Shown: positions 6,732-16,435 of the stretch, one piece after another
Numbering within the stretch: position 1 is the stretch's first letter
Layout: each line of letters opens with the position of its first letter
Assembly (NCBI GenBank): GCA_016195985.1
Contig: JACPYP010000030.1
Span: 30,536 to 94,535, forward strand
Length of the DNA: 64,000 nucleotides
Reading direction: 5' to 3'
Source of the DNA: Acidobacteriota bacterium
GTDB taxonomy: Bacteria; Acidobacteriota; Holophagae; Holophagales; Holophagaceae
Position numbers and translations under genes: made by a program
The notes under the pieces: generated by a model
Told to the model about the DNA's origin: nothing
The model's database searches: none
The model's input: only the letters and a program-made list of their open reading frames with translations

Positions 6732-9700
6732 GACGCGCCAGGTATTCGTGTCGGGATCGTAGAGTTCTGTCTCGCTGGGGTACCACAGCTCAAGGCGAAC
6801 TCGCCACCCACAGATGGATCGTACATATACACCGATCCGACCGGCGGCATCCCCTCAGGAATGGCGGGGTAGCCCGGATAGACGCCGCCTGCCACCATCG
6901 CCCGTCCATCATCCAGTTCCACTGCGCCATGAAGGCCGGGAAGATAAACTTCAGACTCCGGGCTTGGGCTCAAGGTGTACATCAACCCGGATTGCGGATA
7001 GAACAGGCATGAAGGATTGACGTCGTGCCTATAACCGCTCCACCCTCCCATCAGCAGCGCCTGGCCGTTTTTCAATGCCAGCGCACTGCCGCCCGCGAAT
7101 CGTCCGCCGGCAGTGGGTCCATGGAATCCTGTCGGGGCGTCCGGATGAAGGGGAAGGTATTCAAACAGTCCTGAATCCGGGTTGTAGACCTGGGCGTTTG
7201 GCAGCCGGCCTATTCTTTGGGGCGAATCCGGAATCAATAGATTCAGCCAAGTTCCAACGCCGTTCGCGATGAGGACCCGGCCATCCGCAAGCAATGCCGC
7301 CGAATGCCCCGCACGGCCTGCCGATAAAAGATAGGGCGGGCTGCCGGAAGGCCCCGGATCGCCCTGATCCGTGTCTGAAAGCAGCGAACCAGTTTGAGTG
7401 AAGGTTTGTGTTGCCGGGTCATAGAGAAAACAAGTGTCCAGAAGTCGCAGATTGGGACCGGCCACCGTGTTGACAGGCTGGAGCATAGGGTTGCTTCCTG
7501 TGGGATCCCACCCGCCTGCGATCAGGATTTTCCCGCTCTTGAGCGCGGTGACAGAGTACCCAAGGCGGTTCAAGGCGGCCGGAACCTTGTCGTTGAGTGG
7601 ATCGACGCTTCCGGTCACGAGAACGATCGCGGATCCGAACGAAACCCCGTTTGCCGCGCTGGTTGCGACGACCCGGTACTCACCCGGGCGCCAAGCCGTG
7701 AACACGCCCTGCGCGTCGATCTTGGCGGTGGCCGGATTGCCGGACACGCTCCAGGTCACGGACTGGTCTTCTTCCGCGGTGACCATGGCGTTGAAGGATT
7801 GGTAGTTTCCGGATCGAACTGTAGAGAGAACCGGCGAAACGCTAACGCCGCCGTTCACGGGCGAAGGCATTGGCCCACCGCTGCCGCCCCCGCTTCCCCC
7901 CGCTGCGTTTACGATCACTTTGGCAGTGGATGAAACGGAGCTGTCGAGCGAACTCACGGCCCTCACGGTATAGATGCCGGCCACTGACGGCGCGGTATAG
8001 AGACCCGATGAATCGATGGACCCTCCACCCGACTCGACCACGGACCAAAGAATGGAACCTCCGGTGACGGCGGATTGGAAGCGATAGGTCGCGGAAAAGG
8101 CCACGAGAGCGGTCGTGGGCGCGATCAACAACTGGGGATGGAGGACCACGGCCTGAATTGAAACTGAAACGGAGGGATTCAAGATGCTGGTCGCCGTGAG
8201 GGTATAGGTACCTGGGACGGTTGGCGCCGTGTAGAGACTTCCATTGAAGGAACCGCCCGTAGCTGTCCAAGTGACATCACCCGACGAGCATTGGTAGCCC
8301 ATTTGGATCACCTGCCCGGGAAAGAGGTCCGGGGCCGGCGTCACGGTGAGAGTCACAATGGGCTGGATGACCGTAACGGTCGCTGAGGCCTGAGCAGAAG
8401 GATCATCCACGCCCGTGACTGTGACGGTGTATGTTCCGGGGACAAGCGGAGCGGTATAGGTGCCATCCGCGGCAATGGTCCCGCCGGAAGCGGACCAAGT
8501 CACTTGGTTCGTCGGAGCGGTCAGGGTGTAGCCGAACCTCAAACTCGAGCCCACCGGCAGGGTGATTGTGCCCGGGGTGATGGTGATCGGAGGCTGCACC
8601 ATGACTGTCGTTTGACCATAAAAGCCGTAGTTCGTGGAAGATCTTGCGACCACGGTGTACGACCCAGCAATTAAGGGCGCGGTGTAGTTTCCAAAGGCAT
8701 CGATGGAGCCTCCGTTGGCCTCCATGATTGACCAGTTGACAGAGGGGATGGATTTTCCGGGAGCAGCGGTCCATGAAAATCTTGCCGTGGCACCCACCCC
8801 GATGGTGGGGGCGTCTGGGGTAATGAAAATACTGGGGACCCCTGAAGTTCGATCCAGGTTATAGGTCCAGCGGCCGACGGGCCCAGTTGGATCAAAGCAA
8901 ACCAAGGTGGCCGAACTCGCTGTCGGATCAAAGAAGGTGGTGAAGGTCCCCTGGCGTAGCGCATCTCCCGCAACAAACCAGGTCCCGGTCCAAACGGAAC
9001 GGTCCATGGTTCCCGTCAGGACCACAGGGAGGCCGAATCCGTCATTATCCAGTTTTCCCGAAAAGCTATTTCCTGATCCTGTGACGGTGAGGGTCGCGTA
9101 GACGCCCCCGTTCTGCCTGTAGGTGCCTTGAGCATTGACTGGGGCCGAACCGATCACATCGACAAAAACGGTCCAACTTCCGGAACCAACCGGATACACG
9201 CCGGGGATGGCGATCGTCACGGTATCCCGAATGGGGTAGGCAGGGGCTGTATAGAGCCCTGTGGCGTCTATCGTCCCATAGGCGGCCGAAAGGACCGGCG
9301 TCCCTCCCGCTGAAATGGGACTGAATTGGAAGGTCTGACCTGGGGCGACAGAAGCGTATGCAGGATTCAGATCCACAACGGGAGCGGGTGGGGCACTGGT
9401 TCGCACCATGCCGTAGAAGCTGCCGCTGCTGGACAAGCTGCCGCCGTAACTCCAGTTATCGTTGGCAAGTGAATTTCCGTCGGGTGAGATGAGGTATTCA
9501 TTCCCCAGCTGATCCTGCAACCGATCGCCGTTCAAAGTGAAATGTCCTTCTTCAGAAGGGCCCCGGTAATAGGCGAATATCCGGACATCCATCCCATCTT
9601 GGAAAAGAACACAATTCCTCTTAAGCGTATCTACGAAAGCCCCCGACAGGTTCGTGAAAAGGGGGTGATCGATCACCTGGAAAGTCCAGTTTGCCTTCTG

Positions 9701-12700
9701 GGAAACAGCAGCGAGGCTGGTTGCAGTAACCACGTAGGTTCCAGGGAGACTCGGGGCCTGGTAGTAGCCGTTGGCGGAAATGGAACCGCCTGTGGCGGTC
9801 CATGAGACTTCGGGAGCAGCGATTCCCGTCACCCCTGCGGTCAGCCAAACGCCCCCGCCCGTATTCAAAATGGCGGTAGGGGCTGAAAGGTTGACTTTGC
9901 CCACCCCTGGCAAGAGGGTTCCTTGCCACTCGTTCTGGGGACCCGCGCCTATTTGCCAGTAGCCTGTGAAGGATCCTCCCGAACCATCGAACACCAATTC
10001 CAACGTTCCACTGGTCTCGCCAGCCGTCCAAGTCCCGCCAAAGGTCATTGCAGTAGGCGTATCTTTAAGCCTGACTTTGCCTGTGGCCATTACGCCAAGG
10101 GCCGGATTGGTCCACTTGAAGGAATAGTCTGGCCAAGGCCAAAGAGAGAATTCGCCAGCATTGGTTTGATAAACACCGGAGTAACTGAATGTTTCTCTCG
10201 GGACAAGGGTTCCAGAAACAATGCCGGCCACTAAGGACGGCTGGTTCGCAAAGGCTGCCGTGACAAGACTCAACCCAGGCTTCAAAGGAAGGGCATAGGC
10301 AGCCAGTCCGCCCTCTAAAGGGTGGACTGTTCCGAATGTCGCATTCCATATGACCTGAGGGCGCAGATGATTTGAATTTCTTTGGAGGTTAAAACCGGTT
10401 GAATCTGTGCCGCTATTAAAATTGAGCATGACTGGCGCGGCGACCTCCATCGGTGATCCGAAGTACCCAGCTGCATAGGTTCCCATGCGAATCGCAACAG
10501 TCTGGTTGGTTGTGCCATTTTGCCTGAACCCGGCAAAACCAGGGGCCAGTGGCTCATAGACGTAATCAAATAAACCCGTTGACCCGTCAGTCCCTTGCCA
10601 GGTACCGCTGTATTTCAACCCCGAAACAGTACCGTCGTGACGAATCGAGTAGCTGCTTGTTGCGGTATCCAAAATCAAACGGTTACCAGATTGGAAGGTT
10701 CGATTCTCGCTTCCGGCACCCAGATCCAGATTTCCAGTAGGAGTGACGCGGATAAACGTCGTGGCCGACTGGTTTGGATCTGCAACGCTGCGGGCGATCA
10801 CCGCGTATACGCCGGGCGCATTGGACGCGGTGTAGGTCCCATCTGCAGCGATGGCCTCTCCCGGCGCCCCTTGGATTTCCCAGGTTACCAATGTGTTGCT
10901 AGAGCCAATAACAAGGGGGATCAGCCGCTTGGTTTCATTGGTCCTAAGCAACTGCCTCGGGGCTTCGAAGACCACGCCGACCGCGCCCGGGATGCGAATC
11001 CGCTGATCCCCGCTGCTGCTTAATTGAATGGCCGATCCGTCCGCAGAGATGGCCCACGTGAAGTACTCCAGCACTCCTCCTGCGAAGTTCCAGGCGGTTC
11101 CCTGAAGCACCCCATTCGAAAGGGTTCCCGAAATGGAATACAGATTTCCAGGAGATATCACCCAATTCCATCCAGTGCTTGGAGCCGGCCCGGCGGCCTG
11201 ATCCAAGGCCTGTGCCTTCGCCGCCAAAGGCAATGGTGTCCCGACGGGAGGCGTGGTCCCACTGGGAAGACGGGTCCCCCAGCCAAACACTTTGTCCCCC
11301 GATTGGACCAGCACCAGTTGATCCATCTCGCCTGCAATTGGGTTGGTCGGGTAGTACCCACCATTGACCGAATCATTCTGCTTGAACACAAAAACGCCAG
11401 TCACGTCCCCAGCCTGTTGCTGGAGGTCGATGGAGGCGTGCCCGGTCACCACCGTGCCTGCCGCATTTGTCACCTTGCAGGTCAGGTTGATGGGTCCCGA
11501 AGGGGCCACAGGGGCGTTGAAGGTGATCGAGTTGCCAGCACTCCCGGAGGTGATCGACCCTCCCTGCACCGACCAGGAATAGGATGAACCATTCACCAGA
11601 GGCACTGAAGCGGTCAATCCGGTGGTTCCGATCACGGCGGTCGCCGGCACGGAGATCCGACAGTTGGGCGGATCAACCACAGGGATCTGAGCCGCACCGA
11701 GCGAGAAGAAGCTGTTATCAGCCGTATGAACGGAGCATTGCAGATCCACGGGCGTTCCCGCGGTGCCCGCTTTGAACACGACCGTTGCCGCGTCCTGACC
11801 GGAGGTGATCGTTCCGTTCACAATTTCCCAGTAGTAGGTCTGCCCCGGAACCAACCCGGGAACGGAAGCCCGGTACCCCCGCTGACCCGCCGTGGCTTTT
11901 GATGGCGCCGTGACCGTAGCATCAGGGGGCACACCGACCGCCACCGCCACCATGGCGGTCGTTGAGGTTCCGGCCGCATTCGTTACCGTCAGCGTGTAGT
12001 CGGTGGACCATGCGGGTGAGACTGCGATCGTTGAATGGCTCGCAACCGCGCCGACGCCCTGGTCAATGGCGCCCGCGCCGTTCGCGAAGACTGCTGTCAG
12101 ATTCGCCGTTCCCCCCGGGGTTATCGCCTGCGGAGAAGGCCCGAAGCTCGTGATGGATGGGGCGGCGACCACTGAGACCGTTTTTGTTCCCGTTGCCGCC
12201 AAACCAAGCGAATTCGTCACTTTGCAAGACAATGTCAGGTTCCCGACTGACCCAGCTTTGTACGTAATCGCGTTTGTTCCTGAGCCTCCCGTGATGCTCC
12301 CGCGCGTCACAGCCCAGGCATATGTAGATCCCGGCTGGCTCGGAACCGAGGCGATGTATCCGCTCATCCCCGTTGTGGCTGCATTGGGAGCTGTTAGTGC
12401 CGTGATGGGCGCAGGCACAAATGTGTACGAAGAGGAACTGGTTGCTGTTCCAGCGGCTGTGGTGATGCTGATCGCCCCAGTCCCGGCACCCGAAGGTGTA
12501 ACGGCAGTAATCGAGGTCGCGCTCACGATCCTGAAGCGACTTGCAGCCACTCCGTTGAACTTGACAGCCGTCGCGCCTGTTAAATTGGCTCCGGTTAAAG
12601 TCACCGTGGTTCCAACGGTTCCGGAGGCAGGGGTGAAGCCCGTGATGGTTGGTGTCGCTGCTACGGTCAAAGCGGCGGCCTTACTGGTAGCGGTCCCGGC

Positions 12701-12985
12701 TGAGTTGCTCACCTTCACCGCAAATCTGGCCCCGCTGTCCGCGGCTGTTGTGGTTGCCTTCGTGTAGCTGGCGGAGGTCGCCCCCGAAATGACGGATCCA
12801 TTTCTCAGCCACTGGTATGCAAGGGGAGCCGTTCCGCTTGCAACAACCGTGAATGTCGCCTTGGCCCCGAAGGCCACGGTCTGATTCGCGGGTTGAGCGG
12901 TGATCTTGGGTGCCGTGGCACCCGTGAGCATGCGGCCTGCCAGGATTAGGAGAAGGAACAGGTTAGCCAATCGTGCCGGGATCAT
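6596..12985 (-). CDS. giant secreted Ig-like/IPT/Kelch protein, N-terminal part
   Basis: The frame starts at an ATG with AGAGGT upstream and has a signal peptide (LANLFLLLILAGRMLTGATA). An Ig-like domain spans residues ~25-108 and an IPT/TIG domain ~109-192 (ITGFTPASGTVGTTVTLTGA). A long series of bacterial Ig-like segments follows. At least eight repeat the pattern G-x-Y-x-A-P-x-x-P-G-x-Y (for example GTYTAPLVPGTYTVTVTG). Kelch/galactose-oxidase-type strands begin near residue 1,795 (ALKSGKILIAGGW, ALLADGRVLIANG). True homology stops at ~6790 and the last ~65 codons are out of frame. Joined to 5094-6731 the product would be about 2,630 aa. Such proteins are usually surface-attached or secreted and bind polymers or other cells; a target cannot be read from the sequence. 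Confidence 0.85.
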   Translation of the reverse strand: MIPARLANLFLLLILAGRMLTGATAPKITAQPANQTVAFGAKATFTVVASGTAPLAYQWLRNGSVISGATSASYTKATTTAADSGARFAVKVSNSAGTATSKAAALTVAATPTITGFTPASGTVGTTVTLTGANLTGATAVKFNGVAASRFRIVSATSITAVTPSGAGTGAISITTAAGTATSSSSYTFVPAPITALTAPNAATTGMSGYIASVPSQPGSTYAWAVTRGSITGGSGTNAITYKAGSVGNLTLSCKVTNSLGLAATGTKTVSVVAAPSITSFGPSPQAITPGGTANLTAVFANGAGAIDQGVGAVASHSTIAVSPAWSTDYTLTVTNAAGTSTTAMVAVAVGVPPDATVTAPSKATAGQRGYRASVPGLVPGQTYYWEIVNGTITSGQDAATVVFKAGTAGTPVDLQCSVHTADNSFFSLGAAQIPVVDPPNCRISVPATAVIGTTGLTASVPLVNGSSYSWSVQGGSITSGSAGNSITFNAPVAPSGPINLTCKVTNAAGTVVTGHASIDLQQQAGDVTGVFVFKQNDSVNGGYYPTNPIAGEMDQLVLVQSGDKVFGWGTRLPSGTTPPVGTPLPLAAKAQALDQAAGPAPSTGWNWVISPGNLYSISGTLSNGVLQGTAWNFAGGVLEYFTWAISADGSAIQLSSSGDQRIRIPGAVGVVFEAPRQLLRTNETKRLIPLVIGSSNTLVTWEIQGAPGEAIAADGTYTASNAPGVYAVIARSVADPNQSATTFIRVTPTGNLDLGAGSENRTFQSGNRLILDTATSSYSIRHDGTVSGLKYSGTWQGTDGSTGLFDYVYEPLAPGFAGFRQNGTTNQTVAIRMGTYAAGYFGSPMEVAAPVMLNFNSGTDSTGFNLQRNSNHLRPQVIWNATFGTVHPLEGGLAAYALPLKPGLSLVTAAFANQPSLVAGIVSGTLVPRETFSYSGVYQTNAGEFSLWPWPDYSFKWTNPALGVMATGKVRLKDTPTAMTFGGTWTAGETSGTLELVFDGSGGSFTGYWQIGAGPQNEWQGTLLPGVGKVNLSAPTAILNTGGGVWLTAGVTGIAAPEVSWTATGGSISANGYYQAPSLPGTYVVTATSLAAVSQKANWTFQVIDHPLFTNLSGAFVDTLKRNCVLFQDGMDVRIFAYYRGPSEEGHFTLNGDRLQDQLGNEYLISPDGNSLANDNWSYGGSLSSSGSFYGMVRTSAPPAPVVDLNPAYASVAPGQTFQFSPISAGGTPVLSAAYGTIDATGLYTAPAYPIRDTVTIAIPGVYPVGSGSWTVFVDVIGSAPVNAQGTYRQNGGVYATLTVTGSGNSFSGKLDNDGFGLPVVLTGTMDRSVWTGTWFVAGDALRQGTFTTFFDPTASSATLVCFDPTGPVGRWTYNLDRTSGVPSIFITPDAPTIGVGATARFSWTAAPGKSIPSVNWSIMEANGGSIDAFGNYTAPLIAGSYTVVARSSTNYGFYGQTTVMVQPPITITPGTITLPVGSSLRFGYTLTAPTNQVTWSASGGTIAADGTYTAPLVPGTYTVTVTGVDDPSAQASATVTVIQPIVTLTVTPAPDLFPGQVIQMGYQCSSGDVTWTATGGSFNGSLYTAPTVPGTYTLTATSILNPSVSVSIQAVVLHPQLLIAPTTALVAFSATYRFQSAVTGGSILWSVVESGGGSIDSSGLYTAPSVAGIYTVRAVSSLDSSVSSTAKVIVNAAGGSGGGSGGPMPSPVNGGVSVSPVLSTVRSGNYQSFNAMVTAEEDQSVTWSVSGNPATAKIDAQGVFTAWRPGEYRVVATSAANGVSFGSAIVLVTGSVDPLNDKVPAALNRLGYSVTALKSGKILIAGGWDPTGSNPMLQPVNTVAGPNLRLLDTCFLYDPATQTFTQTGSLLSDTDQGDPGPSGSPPYLLSAGRAGHSAALLADGRVLIANGVGTWLNLLIPDSPQRIGRLPNAQVYNPDSGLFEYLPLHPDAPTGFHGPTAGGRFAGGSALALKNGQALLMGGWSGYRHDVNPSCLFYPQSGLMYTLSPSPESEVYLPGLHGAVELDDGRAMVAGGVYPGYPAIPEGMPPVGSVYMYDPSVGGEFALSCGTPARQNSTIPTRIPGASWMISVTGSKIQSSRYSQTGMCLSPEFRSPLMHRLLRHLWSETES
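6777..6796 (-). other. single-base frameshift site in the giant gene
   Basis: The upstream frame reads VYMYDPSVGGEFAL and then loses homology; the frame one base away resumes with YPSETELYDPDTNTW. Adding one base anywhere between 6777 and 6796 restores one open frame. A run of four G on the plus strand at 6777-6780 (CCCC in the gene) is the simplest place for a lost base. No slippery heptamer typical of programmed shifting is visible. Confidence 0.8.
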
Positions 12986-13439
12986 GGATTACCTCTGCGC
13001 ACTGGGCCTGACTCTGGGGCCAGAAATTCGGCCTGCCCCACCATCCAGTCGAGGCGGGTAAACAGGCGAATTCCAAATTGAAGGGGATGCCCCGAATCTA
13101 CGCCTTTTTTTTGGGATTTCCGGGTGAATTCCGCCGATCGGTGTCATTTCTCCCCCCGAACGGTCGTTCGGGGGGAGAAAGAATCCCCACCACGCGGAAT
13201 CGGCGGGCATGCATGACCACCGGTCTTGTGGCCCCGGCTGAAACTCCAAAGTTTCTGGTTCCAACTAAAAGCCCACTGCCCTTCTCCGGCCCCTCCCCCC
13301 TGAGGAATGGCCCAGCTGCGCGATGGCCGCGCCTCATGCTCCTAAAGCCACTGGGCTCACCAACCAACGGCCGGTTGAGAAGTCCCGATGGCGTTCATCG
13401 ATCCGAATGATTCCGGAGTGAGCCTAAACCTGTCCCTGC
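12986..13439. other. 454-bp non-coding gap upstream of the giant gene
   Basis: No convincing coding signal is present. It should hold the promoter of the giant gene (start at 12985, minus strand) and the end of transcription from the DUF1579-type gene (stop at 13440). Its most notable content is the 15-bp inverted repeat at 13147-13180. The sequence is less GC-rich than the core genes near 13100 and GC-rich again near 13300. Confidence 0.6.
13147..13180. repeat. perfect 15-bp inverted repeat with 4-base loop
   Basis: TTTCTCCCCCCGAAC at 13147-13161 is the exact reverse complement of 13166-13180. The stem is very stable. It lies about 160 bp before the giant gene's start and about 260 bp beyond the stop of the DUF1579-type gene, both on the minus strand. 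A run of A flanks the stem but no long T-run follows. It may end transcription of the upstream gene or serve as an operator or palindromic element. Confidence 0.75.
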
Positions 13440-13985
13440 CTACTTGGCCCGGGTGTATTCCAGCTCCATCAGGCGGACGTAGGCGCCATCCTTGCCCTTG
13501 GCGTACATCACCATGGCCCTGTGGTCCCGGTCCACCTGGGTGTGCACTTCTTTGTGGGAACTGGGTTTCCCGGCCTCGTCGTAGCCGTCGAACAAGAGGG
13601 TCTGCTCCTTGCAATCCTTGGAGCAGGTTCCCTTGACCAGGGCCATCCAGGTGCCGGAGCTGTCCACCCAACTGCCCACGTGGGCGTTGGCCTGGGTGTC
13701 GTACCCGCTGAGCCCGTACCCCTCGAAGGGCATGCCCATCATCTCGGACTTCATCTCAGTCTTCAGCCAGAGTCCGCCCGCCACCAGGGCGTTCGTCTCG
13801 ATGCCCTTGGACACCATGGGCGGCTTGCCGGGCTCCATGTACATCTTGGCCACCACGCGCCAGGTTCCGGCCTGGTCCTTCATGGCCAGGTGATGGGGCG
13901 TGGGCTTGGGGAAGGGGTTGTCCTGGGCGCACAGGGGCAGGGCGCAGGCGAGGGCCAGGGTGGAGATGAGCAGGGCGTGGCGCAT
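13440..13985 (-). CDS. DUF1579-like exported protein
   Basis: The 181-aa product has a signal peptide (LLISTLALACALPLCAQ) and a body typical of the DUF1579 group: an opening MKDQAGTWRVVAKMYMEPG, then strands such as GLWLKTEMKSEMMGMPFEG and GLSGYDTQANAHVGSWVDS. The biochemical role of the family is not known; the fold is expected to be a beta-barrel like that of lipocalins. The start at 13985 is supported by GGAGG eight bases upstream, and a longer frame into the gmk promoter region is rejected. It is transcribed away from gmk with a gap of about 80 bp, which must hold both promoters. A Cys pair (CSKDC) near residue 125 might form a disulfide after export. Confidence 0.75.
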   Translation of the reverse strand: MRHALLISTLALACALPLCAQDNPFPKPTPHHLAMKDQAGTWRVVAKMYMEPGKPPMVSKGIETNALVAGGLWLKTEMKSEMMGMPFEGYGLSGYDTQANAHVGSWVDSSGTWMALVKGTCSKDCKEQTLLFDGYDEAGKPSSHKEVHTQVDRDHRAMVMYAKGKDGAYVRLMELEYTRAK

Positions 13986-14064
13986 GGAACCTCCAGGCGA
14001 CCATGCTACGCCACGGGGGGACCGGCGCCAGAGGCTTCCGCTAAAGTGGAGGCTGGAGGGCCCC

Positions 14065-14679
14065 TTGATCCACCATCCAGGCAATGTGTTTGTGGTCTCT
14101 GCGCCCTCGGGCGCGGGCAAATCGACCCTCGCCCAAAGGCTGGTGCGGTCCGTGCCGGACCTGATCTTCTCCATCTCTTTCACCACCCGCAAGCCCCGGC
14201 CCGGCGAAGTGGACGGCCAGGACTACTTCTTCATCGACGACAAACACTTCGACGCCATGGTCAACGAGAACGGCTTCGTGGAGTGGGTGGAGGTCTACGG
14301 CCGCCGCTACGGCACCGGCCGGAAGTGGCTCGAGGGCGTGCTGGCCACGGGCCGGGATGTCCTGCTGGACATCGAGACCACCGGTGCCCAGAACCTGCGT
14401 CAGGCCATTCCCGATGCCTGCATGATCTTCATCCTGCCCCCCTCGGCCCCGGCCCTGGAGGCCCGCCTGCGGGGCCGCGGCAAGGACACCGACGAGCAGA
14501 TCCGCATCCGTATGCAACACGCACGGCACGAGATGGAGCTGTACCGGACCTACGACTATCTGATCCTCAATGACACCCTCGAGCTCGCCTACCGGCAGTT
14601 CGAGAGCATCATCCACACCGTCCGCGCCGGACGGGAGCGCATGGCCCCGGTGGCGGACCGGATCCTCGAAGGTTTTTAA
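14065..14679 (+). CDS. gmk: guanylate kinase
   Basis: Guanylate kinase phosphorylates GMP to GDP with ATP, the step that feeds GTP synthesis in the cytoplasm. The P-loop PSGAGKS is at residues 14-20. It is followed by the GMP-binding segment SISFTTRKPRPGEVDGQDYF and the lid region RYGTGRKWLEGVL. The length of 204 aa is normal for the family. The start is a TTG at 14065, chosen because it lies just before the conserved VFVVSAPSGAGKST strand and has GGAGG upstream. Longer in-frame reading would run through the promoter region of the divergent DUF1579-type gene. The next gene, an S41 protease, begins 150 bp downstream on the same strand. Confidence 0.95.
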   Translation: MIHHPGNVFVVSAPSGAGKSTLAQRLVRSVPDLIFSISFTTRKPRPGEVDGQDYFFIDDKHFDAMVNENGFVEWVEVYGRRYGTGRKWLEGVLATGRDVLLDIETTGAQNLRQAIPDACMIFILPPSAPALEARLRGRGKDTDEQIRIRMQHARHEMELYRTYDYLILNDTLELAYRQFESIIHTVRAGRERMAPVADRILEGF

Positions 14680-14828
14680 AGCACGGAAATCGCCAAAACC
14701 CCCTGTGGGCTCTCGAAACGAAGGAATCCGGGACTTTCCGTTCCTGTTCCCGTTCCCATAGTCCAGAAGCACCAGTCGCCCCCCAGGCCACCCGGGCGTA
14801 TCCTTGGAGGAATCTCCCCGGGAGCCCC

Positions 14829-16409
14829 ATGGCCCGTTTTATCAAACGCAATTGGATCTGGATGGTCATGGCGGCCACGGTGGTGGTGGCAGGCCCCCTG
14901 CTGGCCCGCTCCAGCGGCGAGGTGGCCCGCCAGCGCACCCTGGACACCCTCACCGAAATCATGGAGCTGGTGCAGAAGCAGACGCCGGAGCCCCCGGCCC
15001 CGCGCCAGCTGACCCACGCCACCATCCAGGGCATGCTGCACACGCTGGATCCCCATTCCAACTACATGGATGAAAGCGAATTCCGCCTCCTGCGCGAAGA
15101 GCAGAAGGGCTCCTTCTTCGGCATCGGCGCCATCATCCAGCAGCACGACCAGGGCATCGCCATCATCAGCCCCATGAAGGGCGGCCCCGCCGAGCGCATG
15201 GGCATCCGCTCCGGCGACATCATCAAGGAGATCGACGGGACCATCACCGAGGGCATGAGTTCCAACGCCGCGCTCCAGAAACTCCGAGGCGAAAAGGGCA
15301 CCCTGGTGGAGGTGGCCGTGCAGCGGGCGGGCATCGCCGATCTGCTGCGCTTCTCGATCCCCCGGGCCGAAGTCCCCACCAACAGCGTCTACTACAGCTT
15401 CATGCTGAACCCCACCACCGGCTTCATCCTCATCAAGGATTTCGGCGAAACCACTTCTGAGGAATTCGAGCGGGCCGTGGCCAACCTGAAGAAGCAGGGC
15501 ATGAAGCAGCTCATCCTGGATCTCCGCAACAACGGGGGCGGCGTGCTGGACGCGGCCATCGGCATCTGCCGCCAGCTGCTGGGACCCGACCAGCTCATCG
15601 TCAGCCAGAAGGGCCGCGACGGGCGCGAGGAGAACCAGACCCGCACCAGCAAGGGCGCCCAGCTGGATCCCTTCCCCCTCACCATCCTCATCAACCGCGG
15701 TTCCGCCAGCGCCAGCGAGATCGTTACCGGCGCTGTGCAGGACCACGACCGCGGCCTGGTCGTCGGCCAGACCAGCTGGGGCAAGGGCCTGGTGCAGAGC
15801 CTGCTCACCATCAACCGCTCCCGCGGCCTGGCGCTGACCACGGCCCGCTACTACACGCCCTCGGGCCGCAGCATCCAGCGCGACTACAGCCACGGCCTGG
15901 ACGACTACTACAACCCCGAGGACGAGAAGGACGCCAAGCCCCAGGGTCCGGCCTTCAAGACCGACCTGAACCGCACGGTCTACGGCGGGGGCGGCATCAA
16001 TCCCGACTACCCGGTCACCGTCTCCAAACTGAACGAGTTCATGATCAGCCTCCGTTTCCAGCATTCAGCCTTCTTCCGCTTCGCCGTCCACGAGAAGGAG
16101 CACTTTGGCATCAAGCCCGGCCAGCACGCCGATGATGTCGTCATGGCCCGCTTCCAGGCCTGGGCCCAGGATCAAAAACTGACCATCTCCGACAAGGACT
16201 GGGAGGCCAACCACGACATCATGCAGGAGCAGCTTTCCATCGAAATGCAGAACGTGGCCTACGGCATCGAGGCTGGCTTCAAGATCCAGTGCGAGAAGGA
16301 CCCTGTGATCCTCAAAGCGCTGGAGCTCATGCCCGAGGCCGAGGCCCTCCTCCACAAGAAGCAGCTTCTTTCGCGCGGCGCACCGGCTACAGTGGGGACA
16401 ACCCTCTAA
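14829..16409 (+). CDS. C-terminal processing peptidase (S41, CtpA/Prc-like)
   Basis: This 526-aa envelope protease has an N-terminal signal or anchor ([18 protein letters not shown]), a PDZ domain at about 95-175 ([29 protein letters not shown]) and an S41 catalytic core. The serine-lysine dyad is S294 in GSASASE and K319 in TSWGKGLVQ, 25 residues apart as in E. coli Prc. The family cleaves proteins near their C-termini in the periplasm. A C-terminal extension of ~130 residues (about 400-526) contains [14 protein letters not shown] and is longer than in minimal CtpA proteins; its role is unknown. The gene is followed after 26 bp by an acyl-CoA dehydrogenase, probably in one transcript. Confidence 0.92.
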   Translation: MARFIKRNWIWMVMAATVVVAGPLLARSSGEVARQRTLDTLTEIMELVQKQTPEPPAPRQLTHATIQGMLHTLDPHSNYMDESEFRLLREEQKGSFFGIGAIIQQHDQGIAIISPMKGGPAERMGIRSGDIIKEIDGTITEGMSSNAALQKLRGEKGTLVEVAVQRAGIADLLRFSIPRAEVPTNSVYYSFMLNPTTGFILIKDFGETTSEEFERAVANLKKQGMKQLILDLRNNGGGVLDAAIGICRQLLGPDQLIVSQKGRDGREENQTRTSKGAQLDPFPLTILINRGSASASEIVTGAVQDHDRGLVVGQTSWGKGLVQSLLTINRSRGLALTTARYYTPSGRSIQRDYSHGLDDYYNPEDEKDAKPQGPAFKTDLNRTVYGGGGINPDYPVTVSKLNEFMISLRFQHSAFFRFAVHEKEHFGIKPGQHADDVVMARFQAWAQDQKLTISDKDWEANHDIMQEQLSIEMQNVAYGIEAGFKIQCEKDPVILKALELMPEAEALLHKKQLLSRGAPATVGTTL

Positions 16410-16435
16410 GCCGATTCTCCACCCGCGAGGTCCCC

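Noticed and set aside
6770..6800. Programmed frameshift in the giant gene
   Set aside because: No slippery heptamer and no stimulating structure are evident; a lost base in a short homopolymer is simpler.
14676..16064. Long open frame on the minus strand opposite the S41 protease
   Set aside because: High-GC genes leave long antisense frames; the product is low-complexity (Gly/Ala/Leu/Val/His) and has no domain, whereas the plus-strand protein has a complete catalytic dyad and PDZ domain.
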